From IMG/VR virus record IMGVR_UViG_3300043772_002678, positions 1 to 27,438 of that record: a stretch of 27,438 nucleotides of DNA. The stretch is one strand, 5' to 3'. Origin of the DNA: a virus. Positions 1 to 7,587 of this stretch are shown here, piece after piece (positions within the stretch are counted from its first letter, which is position 1; each line of letters opens with the position of its first letter). The notes under the pieces were generated by a model. It searched no databases. It was not told the origin of the DNA and was given only the letters and a program-made list of their open reading frames with translations. The translations under genes were made by a program, and so were the position numbers.

Positions 1-107
1 CAGTTGGAAACGTCTGTATATTCCGAAATGGACATTGTCGTTTTTCCAATGAGCAGCGAAGTCAGGCCCGCCGCGAAACACCAACGTTTTTAGAATTTCG
101 GCCCTGA
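1..107 (+). CDS. 3' end of a rightward gene cut by the window edge (uncertain frame)
   Basis: The first bases are open on the + strand in two frames: one ends with TAG at 91-93, the other with TGA at 105-107. The second frame is the exact continuation of the gene that runs off the right edge of the window (start at 27345) if the two ends are joined. The joined protein would have 66 residues, ending in PTFLEFRP just before the hairpin at 110-128. This is inference: nothing in the linear sequence proves that the ends join. No function can be assigned from this fragment alone. Confidence 0.35.
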   Translation, partial: VGNVCIFRNGHCRFSNEQRSQARRETPTFLEFRP

Positions 108-109
108 CG

Positions 110-138
110 AGCGGATCAACGATCCGCTGCTACTTTTT
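110..138 (+). terminator. rho-independent terminator, rightward
   Basis: A perfect 8-bp stem (AGCGGATC at 110-117, GATCCGCT at 121-128) closes a three-base AAC loop and is followed, after five bases, by a T5 run at 134-138. It lies directly behind the stop codons at 93 and 107, so it would end transcription of the rightward gene entering from the left edge. The T run is short and slightly displaced, so efficiency is uncertain. Confidence 0.5.
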
Positions 139-256
139 GCACTGTGCTTTCGTATTTCTTTCCGATGATACCGGTCGGCCAGAAACATCAGACACCAGTC
201 AGCGGCTGAAATGCGGAAACCCATTTTCGCGGTTATTGGTTGACTTTCGGGGCGAC

Positions 257-541
257 ATGTCAGACCCTGGGTGTATGAAACTGTTTGCTCAAATGCTCGC
301 GTGTGTCCTCGTCGGTCTCTGCATTGGCTCGGCAATCTCGTGGGAGCGTCATGGCGCGAAGTTGCTGGAGGTTCGCGTCGTTCGCGTCGTCGAAACTCGT
401 GATCAGTCCTCAATGCGTTTCGCCGGAAACTCCCTCCCACATACGATTGTCGAGCATAGGCCGCCCATCAAACAATGGGCCGTGAGTGGGATCCTCGGCG
501 ACGTTGGGGAAATTGTTTACGAACTGCCGCCGGCTGACTGA
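257..541 (+). CDS. small membrane-anchored protein, unknown function
   Basis: The 94-residue reading starts MSDPGCMKLF. A second possible start is the ATG at 275 (MKLFAQMLAC). Position 257 was chosen because GGGG lies about six bases upstream. Residues 7-25 form one hydrophobic segment (MLACVLVGLCIGSAI), either an uncleaved anchor or a signal peptide. The remaining ~65 residues are polar with a valine-rich stretch (VRVVRVVE). It is the only + strand gene beside the leftward late operon, and its TGA stop forms the left half of the TGATCA palindrome whose right half is the stop of the gene coming from the other side. No family was recognised. It could be a lysogeny-expressed cargo gene or a late membrane protein. 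Evidence for coding is the hydrophobic N-terminus and sensible composition only. Confidence 0.55.
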   Translation: MSDPGCMKLFAQMLACVLVGLCIGSAISWERHGAKLLEVRVVRVVETRDQSSMRFAGNSLPHTIVEHRPPIKQWAVSGILGDVGEIVYELPPAD

Positions 542-1321
542 TCAGACCGTTGCGAAAACCGCCGTCAGCTTCCAGCCTGTGTAGATCCAGAGTGTGTAGT
601 CCTGCCCGGTTACGGTTCCGGTCGTTTCGCCTACCCAGAACTGGATGGGCGACGTGCCGCTCCATCCGCTGACGTTCACCAGTTCCTGCAAAAGATCTGT
701 GATATCGACTGATTGAGTTCCACTGTGTCCAATCGTGATGTCCACGTATTCGGTGGTTAGTGTCAAACCGCTTGCCAGATCGGCGTAGGCCGTCAGCGTC
801 GCGAACTGGCTCGTCGATTCCGCCACGCCGTAAATCCGCAAAACCTGCCCAGGGCGAAAGTCAAAAAGCTGAACGCGCAATGTGGCGACGTCGATCGTCG
901 CGGCCCCGGCGATCCCCGCGGCGACAGTCTGCAGGAAGCCGACATACGTGAGCGCATCTGCCGGCGTGTCGTCCACGCCCATTTTTATATCTGTATTGCC
1001 GGCCTCGACCACGTCAACGGAAATTGCGTCACTGTATGCGTATGCGCATTTAGTGCGGTCCATGATGATCCCGGAATACTTGCTGTAGGTCAGATCGCAA
1101 GTTCCAGACGGGCACCGAATGTAAAGCGATTTGCCCTCTGGAATGTCGAGTCGATTAATGCCCTCGGAGATCGTGAACGCGGTAGCTGAGGCGTCCGGGG
1201 TCGCTACGTCCAGAACGACGTCGCAGTCATCGCCGACCGTGACAGCCATGACGAACGATTCGTCGTCGAGATCTGCGAGCTGATACCATGTGGAGGTCAG
1301 GGTCTCGGTGTGCATTGCCAT
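542..1321 (-). CDS. putative virion protein, last gene of the tail-tip cluster
   Basis: This 259-residue protein has no recognised domain. It starts MAMHTETLTS and is rich in beta-prone, Thr/Val/Asp-rich sequence (for example DDCDVVLDVATPDAS and the C-terminal YTLWIYTGWKLTAVF), which suits an extracellular beta-structured virion protein. The start codon overlaps the stop of the preceding gene (TGATG), so it is translated from the same late mRNA as the tail genes. It is the promoter-distal gene of the late operon and abuts the stop of the opposing + strand gene with no spacer. From its position after the tape measure it may be a tail-tip, fibre or adsorption protein. This is inference from location. 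Confidence 0.7.
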   Translation of the reverse strand: MAMHTETLTSTWYQLADLDDESFVMAVTVGDDCDVVLDVATPDASATAFTISEGINRLDIPEGKSLYIRCPSGTCDLTYSKYSGIIMDRTKCAYAYSDAISVDVVEAGNTDIKMGVDDTPADALTYVGFLQTVAAGIAGAATIDVATLRVQLFDFRPGQVLRIYGVAESTSQFATLTAYADLASGLTLTTEYVDITIGHSGTQSVDITDLLQELVNVSGWSGTSPIQFWVGETTGTVTGQDYTLWIYTGWKLTAVFATV

Positions 1322-2847
1322 CAGATTTTCTCGACTGTTATCGTGCTGGGGAATCCGGTGAAAAAACTCGACGGAGAGTTGGCCGACCCCTTGGTGTAGA
1401 ACGTGTTCGCGACTCCACGAGCGACCTGATTAAAAACTGTAGTTCCTTGAGGATTCCACTCACCATAGTCTATGACTGAGTTGTTGTCGTTGCGGTGTCG
1501 GTATTGTGTTCCGCTCGGCAGGTATCGCATATTTCCGCTGGTGCCGACTGGGCTGTTGATCTTAGCATCGATAGAGCAAGTCAACACGGGAGACTCGACC
1601 AACCAGTTCAACTCAATCGCGCCAGTTCCGGCCTTCACGAGCTTAAACCCTGCGGAGGAATTTGTCAGCGTCCATCCCCCTCCGGTGGCGACGTCCAGAG
1701 TAGATGCTCCGCCCGGTCCATTGTCGGAAAATGTCACCCGGTATTGATCCCCGTCGTATCGCTTGCCGTTTACATTGGCGACATTGAACCTTGACCGGTG
1801 ATGCGGGGCGAATGGCGCGACAGAACACGCGGGATAATATGAGGCCGCTGCGGTAGGATCGCCCCCGTAATATCGCGGACTGTTGAATGTCCGAACAGTC
1901 ACCCAGATATCAAACCAGACGCTCTTGCCTTCATAACTTCCAGCGGTGATCGAAACCGGCATCAGCCCGCCAACAGTTCGACGCGGTACCAGTGAGTTCA
2001 GAACTAAATCGTGCGGAAATGCTGTTCCCAGAGTGACAATACCGGTTCTATCGACGCCATCGATCCAAACACGGTAGTGCGTCGTCCTCACGCTACCGTA
2101 TCCGGTCTGTGTTTGGAACTGCCCCTGAGCGATTTCGATCTGCGTTATGCTGGAGCTGAAGTGGGAGCCACTTGTCGGAAGGTTAGCGGTCTTTCCGGTC
2201 GCCGGATTGTTTGAGCTCGTGAAATGCTGCTGGAGCAAATTGATCCACAAGCCGGGTTCATGATGCCCATCGATTGCAAACCGGATGCCCCGCATTCGAT
2301 CGTCGTAGATCCGGTTCCCGTTCGCGTCCGTGCTCGTCGGCGTCTGCAGAGGGTTCCAAAGGTGCTCAAGCGCGTAGCTGTGAATATTGTAGGAAAAATT
2401 GTTCCACGGATTCGGCCATACACTTTGCTGACTGAGGACCGTCCACGCCTTCGTTTCGAGTCCTGTTTCCGGTGCAAGTTGCGAAACAAATTTCGTATAC
2501 CGTTCGATGGACGTTGAAACCGGTGTTTGCGATGCGTTGCGCACGAAACACTGACCGAGTTTTCCGCACGGTTCGGTGAGAACGACGGTATCGGCAGCGA
2601 CGGCTCCGGAACCGACGTTTCTGATTCGCACGGTCTGCCCGGTCGGCACGATTGCCCCGCCGCTGATCGTCATCAGTCGTGCGGTTTTCTGGGTGTGGTC
2701 GCCGGCGGAGATCGCACTCACGACTTTGGCGATCACTGGGCTGGTGATAGTCGAGGCCGCCGAGGAACTAAAGCCGCCAGCGTCGGCCGAGGCTACCAAC
2801 CGCCGCAGATTCCTGGCGGTCTGTTTGTCAGTGGAGATCAGTTTCAT
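1321..2847 (-). CDS. putative tail-tip / receptor-binding protein
   Basis: The 508-residue reading starts MKLISTDKQT at 2847. The frame is open for 39 more codons, but the upstream part overlaps the preceding gene, whereas 2847 gives an ATGA overlap with that gene's stop. Residues 1-105 are a small domain (QTARNLRRLV, then SAISAG and VPTGQTVRI) that is repeated as the neighbouring 106-residue protein. The rest is a long beta-rich, Gly/Ser/Thr/Asn-rich segment (DNGPGGASTL, GTQYRHRNDN) typical of phage appendages. Position downstream of the tape measure and low-complexity beta composition suggest a tail spike, fibre or adsorption protein. No enzymatic motif was seen. The specific function is inferred, not shown. 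Confidence 0.7.
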   Translation of the reverse strand: MKLISTDKQTARNLRRLVASADAGGFSSSAASTITSPVIAKVVSAISAGDHTQKTARLMTISGGAIVPTGQTVRIRNVGSGAVAADTVVLTEPCGKLGQCFVRNASQTPVSTSIERYTKFVSQLAPETGLETKAWTVLSQQSVWPNPWNNFSYNIHSYALEHLWNPLQTPTSTDANGNRIYDDRMRGIRFAIDGHHEPGLWINLLQQHFTSSNNPATGKTANLPTSGSHFSSSITQIEIAQGQFQTQTGYGSVRTTHYRVWIDGVDRTGIVTLGTAFPHDLVLNSLVPRRTVGGLMPVSITAGSYEGKSVWFDIWVTVRTFNSPRYYGGDPTAAASYYPACSVAPFAPHHRSRFNVANVNGKRYDGDQYRVTFSDNGPGGASTLDVATGGGWTLTNSSAGFKLVKAGTGAIELNWLVESPVLTCSIDAKINSPVGTSGNMRYLPSGTQYRHRNDNNSVIDYGEWNPQGTTVFNQVARGVANTFYTKGSANSPSSFFTGFPSTITVEKI

Positions 2848-3164
2848 GTGGGAACCACGCAATAACCAAACCGGGAAACCTTTCGAGCGATCACGCGGTT
2901 CGTTGTCGTGACGGCCGCACCGGTCGCGGATGTAACGCGAATGGTTTGGCCAGTCGCTACCCACGAGCCGCCCGTCAGTCTCATGATGTCCGCGACGACA
3001 GAAACCGTGCTTCCTGCGGCGATTGCTGACCGAGGTTTACATACGACGCTGCTCGCCGTTTGCGGATTGTCCGAGACTAGCGGCGTGATGGTGCTTTCCT
3101 TCGTGAGCTGGATCGCTCGCCGAAGATCTCGCACCGTCTGTTGGTCCGCCATGAGGTACAGCAT
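2844..3164 (-). CDS. small tail-region protein, paralogue of the next gene's N-terminus
   Basis: The protein has 106 residues (MLYLMADQQT). An internal ATG at 3152 (MADQQTVRDL) would also serve and is equally consistent with the homology. The protein aligns with the first ~105 residues of the following 508-residue protein: QTVRDLRRAI against QTARNLRRLV, an SAIAAG/SAISAG block, MRLTGGSWVATGQT against LMTISGGAIVPTGQT, and a closing CVV/CFV motif. The gene starts immediately after the TAA of the upstream gene with no spacer and overlaps the downstream gene by ATGA. The shared domain probably attaches to the tail tip. One copy stays free and the other carries the large C-terminal appendage. Function is inferred. 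Confidence 0.7.
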   Translation of the reverse strand: MLYLMADQQTVRDLRRAIQLTKESTITPLVSDNPQTASSVVCKPRSAIAAGSTVSVVADIMRLTGGSWVATGQTIRVTSATGAAVTTTNRVIARKVSRFGYCVVPT

Positions 3165-4355
3165 TTAGGGCTCGTTGTTCGGCAAAGGAACACTCGACCA
3201 GTCGGCCAGATCCTCGAGAATGAAGGTTTTGAACCGTGCCCCGGGAATGTAGACACTTTTTCCCGTGACGGTCGTCGCGGCTTTTCGGGACAATGTGCAG
3301 GACGTGGAACTCGCGACGGCCGTGATGGTAGCCTCTAGTTTTCGGCCGAATGGACCTGCGCCCGGAATAATCACGAGGCATCCTTTGTGGGTCGCCTCTA
3401 CCAGTCCGCTGCTGACCGTCAGCGTAGTGGCTCCCGCTGTAATCGCACCGCCGGACAAGGGCGTCGTGGTGAGCGAAATGACGCGCGTGGCCTGGCCGTT
3501 GTAGTCCAGCCAGATTGCCTCCGCGGTGTCCTGCTGCTCCGTCGTCTGAATGCGGCGTTTGATCACCTGTTTTTTTGCGGCGGTCGCCTCGGCATCGTAG
3601 GCCGTTTTGGTCACATCGACCCACGGATCGTTGTCGGGCTGCGGGATGGTCGATGTCGAGCGGGCCTGATAAACCAGCTCGTGGAACCCCTTGTTCGGTA
3701 GAATGATGAAATACCCGCTCGGGTTGACCTCCACGTCGTAGGTGATTGGCCAGTATTCGACGCCGTCTTTACTTTTGGTTGGCTCGTCCGGCATTTGAAC
3801 ATTGCTGAGATAGCAGGTTCCCGCGGGATATGTTTTGCCGTGTATTGTGACGGCCGAATCGTTAATCGTTTCCGCGAGGTCGAACAGGTAGTTCGGAATG
3901 GCGGCATAGTTGGCCGTCACGTTGATCTGCCGCAGTCGCTGTTTTTTCGTCAGTCCCTCGAATAAGTCGCCAGCGTCGTTTACCAGAGGATTGCCGAAAG
4001 CGTCGTAGTAGGCTGGAACCTCTTGCGACGCAGATCGCATTCCGCCTTTCACGAGTCGATTGAGCGGATCCTCGTTGTCTTGTTTGCTGATCGGCTTCGT
4101 CGAAAAAGTCGCCGTGAGTGTGAGCAGATCGTCGAAGTCCGAGGCCGCCTTGAGGGAGCGGCCCGTGCAAAATGCGTTGGCGTTTTCGGGGTGAGCTGAT
4201 CGCCGATCTGGAACGCTCGCGTGCGCCAAAATCGTGCTGATCGTTGTCGTGTAGTCGTCGACAAATATCTCGTACTCGATGACGGCCGTCTCGTTGCCGT
4301 CAGCGTCTTCCTGCCAGTCGTAGCGGCGAAGTTCTTTCACCCATGAAACAGCCAT
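3165..4355 (-). CDS. tail protein downstream of the tape measure (distal tail or baseplate candidate)
   Basis: This 396-residue protein begins MAVSWVKELRRYDWQ and starts within a TGATG overlap with the tape-measure stop. The N-terminal ~250 residues are mixed alpha/beta (IEYEIFVDDYTTTIS, NYLFDLAETINDSA, VEYWPITYDVEVNPSG). Residues ~300-385 form a Gly/Thr-rich beta region with an ITAGATTLTVSSG segment that resembles a small beta-barrel/Ig-like module of tail proteins. In siphophages the gene after the tape measure usually encodes the distal tail or baseplate hub protein, and the gene order is the main support for that call here. I see no peptidase or glycosidase motif. Confidence 0.6.
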   Translation of the reverse strand: MAVSWVKELRRYDWQEDADGNETAVIEYEIFVDDYTTTISTILAHASVPDRRSAHPENANAFCTGRSLKAASDFDDLLTLTATFSTKPISKQDNEDPLNRLVKGGMRSASQEVPAYYDAFGNPLVNDAGDLFEGLTKKQRLRQINVTANYAAIPNYLFDLAETINDSAVTIHGKTYPAGTCYLSNVQMPDEPTKSKDGVEYWPITYDVEVNPSGYFIILPNKGFHELVYQARSTSTIPQPDNDPWVDVTKTAYDAEATAAKKQVIKRRIQTTEQQDTAEAIWLDYNGQATRVISLTTTPLSGGAITAGATTLTVSSGLVEATHKGCLVIIPGAGPFGRKLEATITAVASSTSCTLSRKAATTVTGKSVYIPGARFKTFILEDLADWSSVPLPNNEP

Positions 4356-6085
4356 CAGAGATTGACCACCTGGGGAGCAAACCCCGTTGAAGTATTACGA
4401 GCGATCTCCAGCAGTGCGTTGAGATGACGACGTGACACCTCGCCCGTTTTGTTTATGAGGCTCGTGAGTTGTGCTGCCCCGCTAACTGTCCGCACGTCCT
4501 GCGGCTGGGCTCCGGTCGTTTTCGTTGCGGCGGCGACGTTGACGGAAACGCCCTCCAGTTGTGTCGTGAGAGCGGCCTGAGCGTTTGTCACTGCCTCCGG
4601 AACCGTCGGGTCGAGTGCTGCGGCCTCGCCTATGGACATGGCCAGCGCGGCCCGTGCTGCTGCCAAATCGTTGTTGACTCGTCCGACGTTGCTCGCAAAC
4701 TGTGAATCTCTTTCCTTTTGCCGACTCGCTGCGGCGGTGTCAGTCGTCGCCAATTGCTGCTGGAGCATCGCGTCGAGTTCCGCGTTTACGTCGTCGACGT
4801 TGATCGTGGCATCGAAAAAAGCCATCGCACCGACAATTCCCTTTGACAGCGTGTTTTGGAGTTTCGCCCATTTCTTCGCGACATAGGTCGCGGCGGAGTC
4901 GAACACCTCGAGGAAAGCGTGTTTCCAAACGAGCCATTCTTGATTCAATGCGTCGACACCAGTCACCCAGGCTAATCTGAGACCGAGCCAAAGCACATTG
5001 GCGGCCTTCTCATACTCGCCCGCATTGAGGAACTTGAGAATTGCCCCGCCGACTTCCTGAATCGGTGCTAGTAGTCCGGGAAAAGCGTCCTTGAGCATGT
5101 TCAGAGCGTTCGTCGCTCCGCCAAAATATTGAATGATCGCAACGCCCAGACCGGCGACCAGTCCAATCATAATCCCTAGTGGGCTCATGATTGCACCGAG
5201 AACAAACGCGATACCAGTGAGCAGTCCGGCGAATGTCGTGAGTGCGGCTCCGGCGACGACCAGACCGACGCCCAGCATTGCGACGCCTTTGATCAGTCCG
5301 CCGTTTTCTCGGATCCATTGGACCACCTGCCCGATGATAGGAACAACTTGGCCCATCAGATCCGTGATCGCTGGAGCCAGAGCGGCCCCGATCTGCATCG
5401 AGACGGCTCCAAATGTGTTTTTGAGTTTGTCCCACATGTCATCAAACGCGGCGGCGGACGCGGCTTGTTCACCGGAAAGAGTCAAACCGAGCGCGTCTGC
5501 CTCGTCCATCAATTCGCGAATCCCTTCAGCTCCGCCGTTCATCAGAGGCAGCATGTCCGCCCCTGACTTGCCGAGGATGTCCATCGCATACGCCGCACGT
5601 TTCCCCGGGTCCGTCACTTTCGCCAGTGCATCCGCAACGGCGAGCATCTGTTTTTCGGGTGTCATCTTGGCGAGTTCTGCCGACTTCAATCCAAGAATGC
5701 CCAGCGATTTCGCCGCGGTCGCGCTGCCTGAGTTTGCGTCTGTTATCGTGACGCCCAGTTTGCGCATGCTCTTTTCGACCGTCCCGATGTCGGTCCCGGA
5801 CTGGCCGGCGGCATAGGCGAGCTGGCTGAGTGCTTCGGCACTGGCTCCAGTTCGTTGACTCATGTCGTCGATTGCGGCCCCGGCTCCGGCAAACTGAAAC
5901 ACGGCGGCGGTCAGCGGTGCCAAGATCGTCGCACCAGCTCCGGCCATTCCGGCCCCCATCTTGCCGATGTTCGCGGCGGTGGATTCGAGCATCGCTTTCG
6001 TGCTTTCAATGCCACGACGGATTGCGGAGTCCTCCCAGTAGACTCTGACAAATGCTTTCGCCGCTTCGATTCCACCGCTCGACAT
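4355..6085 (-). CDS. tail tape measure protein
   Basis: The 576-residue protein sets tail length and is threaded inside the tail tube. Evidence: an Ala/Gly-rich helical N-terminus (IGKMGAGMAGAGATILAPL); the family-typical pattern around SQRTGASAEALSQLAYAAGQ and TVEKSMRKLG; then a central hydrophobic block at about residues 265-320 (GVGLVVAGAALTTFAGLL) of the kind that inserts in the host membrane during DNA entry; then long helical sequence to the end. The length is short for the family, implying a tail of roughly 85 nm if the usual 0.15 nm per residue holds. It lies directly after the two tail-assembly chaperone frames, as in lambda G/T-H. One base separates its start from the chaperone stop. 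Confidence 0.93.
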   Translation of the reverse strand: MSSGGIEAAKAFVRVYWEDSAIRRGIESTKAMLESTAANIGKMGAGMAGAGATILAPLTAAVFQFAGAGAAIDDMSQRTGASAEALSQLAYAAGQSGTDIGTVEKSMRKLGVTITDANSGSATAAKSLGILGLKSAELAKMTPEKQMLAVADALAKVTDPGKRAAYAMDILGKSGADMLPLMNGGAEGIRELMDEADALGLTLSGEQAASAAAFDDMWDKLKNTFGAVSMQIGAALAPAITDLMGQVVPIIGQVVQWIRENGGLIKGVAMLGVGLVVAGAALTTFAGLLTGIAFVLGAIMSPLGIMIGLVAGLGVAIIQYFGGATNALNMLKDAFPGLLAPIQEVGGAILKFLNAGEYEKAANVLWLGLRLAWVTGVDALNQEWLVWKHAFLEVFDSAATYVAKKWAKLQNTLSKGIVGAMAFFDATINVDDVNAELDAMLQQQLATTDTAAASRQKERDSQFASNVGRVNNDLAAARAALAMSIGEAAALDPTVPEAVTNAQAALTTQLEGVSVNVAAATKTTGAQPQDVRTVSGAAQLTSLINKTGEVSRRHLNALLEIARNTSTGFAPQVVNL

Positions 6086-6086
6086 T

Positions 6087-6850
6087 TTACATCCCCATGA
6101 TCACGGACCAGTCATAACCCGGAGCAAACTCCCACTCGCCGGAGCCCATCGCGGCGACTGCTGCGATGACCTGTGTTCCACTTGCCCCGCGTCGTTTTGT
6201 TTGCTGGTGGCACGGGTGTGCATCAACCCAGCTCCAGACCTTGTGAGTGTCCTTGGTTCGATTCACGTTGTAGACGGCAGCGACCACATGGCCGGCATTC
6301 ATAAACCCGTGGTACGTGATGCCCTCCCACCGCCAAATCAGTTCTCTCAGGGACAGCGTTTCTGCCCCGTTGCCGACGACGCCGCAGATCCAGTTCCACC
6401 ACTTCCACGGGTCAGCGATTTCGAGAGCGCCGAAGAAAAGTCTGTTTCCTCTATCTGTTTCATGACCGCCGTCAGTGCTTTTCCGCCCACCAGTTCCGCG
6501 GCCTCCGTCATCTTGCGGATGAGCGTCGTCAGGATTTGACGGGGGCGGACTGGGAAAAAATCGGCGATCGCTTCCAACAATGCGACCGAGGCCGTCTGGA
6601 AAGCGTCCCCGTCCCAAAGGCTGAAATACTTGTCCTGCCCCTTTTCGTCGATGCCCTCACAACACGCGCACGCGGCCATGAGCGTCTCGGGTTGCTCCGC
6701 GAGTCGCTTGATGATCGTTTGAATGTGTCCGGTGTCAACCAAACACGTCAGGAGGTTGATATCGCATTCACGGAGCAGACGTTTAGCCGTCGCTCCGTCG
6801 ATTTTAAGCGGGTGCGGATGCCCCGTGTTGTCTGTCCAAGTCGCTTGCAT
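6087..6850 (-). CDS. tail assembly chaperone GT-type fusion, made by -1 frameshift
   Basis: A second frame, open from beyond 6617 to its stop at 6087, overlaps the first chaperone gene by 270 bases or more. It encodes a convincing domain (ADPWKWWNWICGVVG, then LSLRELIWRWEGI) but has no plausible start codon near where that domain begins. The heptamer T TTT TTC at 6560-6554 sits at codons 98-99 of the upstream gene, in the correct phase for both Phe tRNAs to slip back one base. The predicted fusion has 254 residues: 99 from the first frame and 155 from the -1 frame. In lambda the analogous gpGT recruits tail tube protein onto the tape measure. Caveat: the original frame still looks coding down to about 6440, so the stretch just after the slip would be a Pro/Gly-rich linker, or slippage occurs further downstream. 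Confidence 0.6.
6347..6850 (-). CDS. tail assembly chaperone, G-like
   Basis: The 167-residue protein (MQATWTDNTGHPHPL) lies between the tail tube gene and the tape measure, the standard place of the phage tail-assembly chaperone. It is mostly helical (TAKRLLRECD, GHIQTIIKRL, ASVALLEAIADFF). An N-terminal segment on the pattern W-D-x-G-x-x-x-x-L-x-I-x-x-x-T is followed by helices. Coding character fades after DFSSA near residue 140, and the last 25 residues (Ser/Gly/Ala-rich) look like read-through in a frame better used by the overlapping gene. The slippery heptamer at 6560-6554 lies inside this gene. It is expected to be made in excess over the frameshifted fusion. Confidence 0.75.
   Translation of the reverse strand: MQATWTDNTGHPHPLKIDGATAKRLLRECDINLLTCLVDTGHIQTIIKRLAEQPETLMAACACCEGIDEKGQDKYFSLWDGDAFQTASVALLEAIADFFPVRPRQILTTLIRKMTEAAELVGGKALTAVMKQIEETDFSSALSKSLTRGSGGTGSAASSATGQKRCP
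6527..6560 (-). promoter_or_regulatory. candidate -1 ribosomal frameshift signal
   Basis: On the - strand, T TTT TTC (6560-6554) matches the X XXY YYZ rule. Both zero-frame codons are Phe, and after a -1 slip both are still Phe. Thirteen bases downstream is a small hairpin, CGTCA-AATCC-TGACG (6541-6527), only five base pairs, which could act as a weak stimulator. The position between tail tube and tape-measure genes is where such signals occur in many tailed phages. Confidence 0.6.
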
Positions 6851-6893
6851 GGTTTGCCCTCAGTGCGTTCGGTTGCGTTGTTCTACGGGCGGT

Positions 6894-7040
6894 TTATTCA
6901 GGTTGAGTCGGCGTCGCTGGTTCCTGTGGCTCCGGCGGTTTCGGATCGCGTTTGATGCCGATCGTCATCAGCTTGACCATTGTTTTTGTGCCATCCGAGG
7001 CGATCACCTCGACCATGTTGATCTCGCCGAGTTCCGGCAT
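6894..7040 (-). CDS. 48-residue tail-region peptide
   Basis: A short gene reads MPELGEINMVEVIASDG to the end PATPTQPE. The start ATG (7040-7038) is preceded by GGGGA about six bases upstream, a clear ribosome binding site. It lies between the tail tube gene and the first chaperone. The first 30 residues are compact and hydrophobic with a MVKLMTIGIK strand, and the tail is Pro/Glu/Thr-rich and probably disordered. It is too short for default gene callers. Function is unknown. Its place suggests a tail accessory or assembly peptide. Composition and the ribosome binding site are the support, and no homologue was recognised. Confidence 0.6.
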   Translation of the reverse strand: MPELGEINMVEVIASDGTKTMVKLMTIGIKRDPKPPEPQEPATPTQPE

Positions 7041-7052
7041 GTTTCATTCCCC

Positions 7053-7091
7053 AAAGAAAAACGGAAGGGGCCGCAGTGTTGCCACTGCGGC
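7053..7091 (-). terminator. hairpin with GNRA loop behind the tail tube gene
   Basis: On the - strand a perfect 9-bp GC-rich stem (GCCGCAGTG / CACTGCGGC, plus-strand arms 7070-7078 and 7083-7091) is closed by a GCAA tetraloop, followed after eight bases by TTTTTCTTT. It stands directly downstream of the major tail tube gene. The T run is displaced, so it may be a partial terminator or an mRNA 3'-end stabiliser that lets the tube gene be expressed more than the chaperone and tape-measure genes. Confidence 0.6.
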
Positions 7092-7110
7092 GTTGAAAAT
7101 GAGCGTTCGA

Positions 7111-7575
7111 CTATGACGCGGTGACGGCCAGCGTCGTCGCGTAGCTGCTGTCCGGAGTCTTGACGATTTCGAAAGCGACTTGCACGTTCCCATTGTCTGG
7201 ACGTGACTCGGTCCAACTCTTGAGCTTGCCCTCGAAACGTGTCACCTGTGCGCCGACCTCAGTGATGTCACCAGTCGAGGCGGCCCAGTGAAGCGTGGTT
7301 TTCGCCTGAAAGGCAGCTTTCAGAACCAGGTAGGCGACACCTGGCGTTCCAACCAGCGTCATAAAGTTTCCGCTAATTGTCGTTTTGCACTTGCCGACGT
7401 GCTCCATCACTTCGTCTGCTCCGCGGTAAACGACTTCGCTTGATCTGCGTTCGCGGTTGATCGTGTCGTCAATCACGCAATCAATCACCGTCAGTGATCC
7501 AGCTCCGCCGAGTGTCGCTGAGTAATAGAGTTTTGCATCGTCGCCGTAAACGGCCCCGGGTGTTGCTGCTGGCAT
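7111..7575 (-). CDS. major tail tube protein (probable)
   Basis: The 154-residue protein MPAATPGAVYGDDAKLYY contains the beta-rich pattern of the siphophage tail tube family: an N-terminal strand (AKLYYSATLGG), a loop with basic/acidic residues (DTINRERRSSEVVYRG), a central GNFMTLVGTPGVAYLVLKAAF block and a C-terminal strand pair (VQVAFEIVKTPDSSYAT). Size, place upstream of the chaperones and tape measure, and the strong hairpin immediately downstream (expected for a highly expressed gene) all agree. The ribosome binding site is AAGGAC about 11 bases upstream. Not distinguishable by eye from a tail-sheath-free myophage tube, but no sheath gene is present. Confidence 0.72.
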   Translation of the reverse strand: MPAATPGAVYGDDAKLYYSATLGGAGSLTVIDCVIDDTINRERRSSEVVYRGADEVMEHVGKCKTTISGNFMTLVGTPGVAYLVLKAAFQAKTTLHWAASTGDITEVGAQVTRFEGKLKSWTESRPDNGNVQVAFEIVKTPDSSYATTLAVTAS

Positions 7576-7587
7576 GTCGGTTAGTCC

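Noticed and set aside
90-440. Leftward ORF of 116 residues opposite the small membrane protein
   Set aside because: Arg/Ser-rich shadow composition, no ribosome binding site, and it crosses the terminator hairpin at 110-128.
5133-5816. 227-residue rightward ORF opposite the tape measure gene
   Set aside because: Antisense to a convincing tape measure gene. Ala/Pro/Ser-rich composition is typical of a shadow frame.
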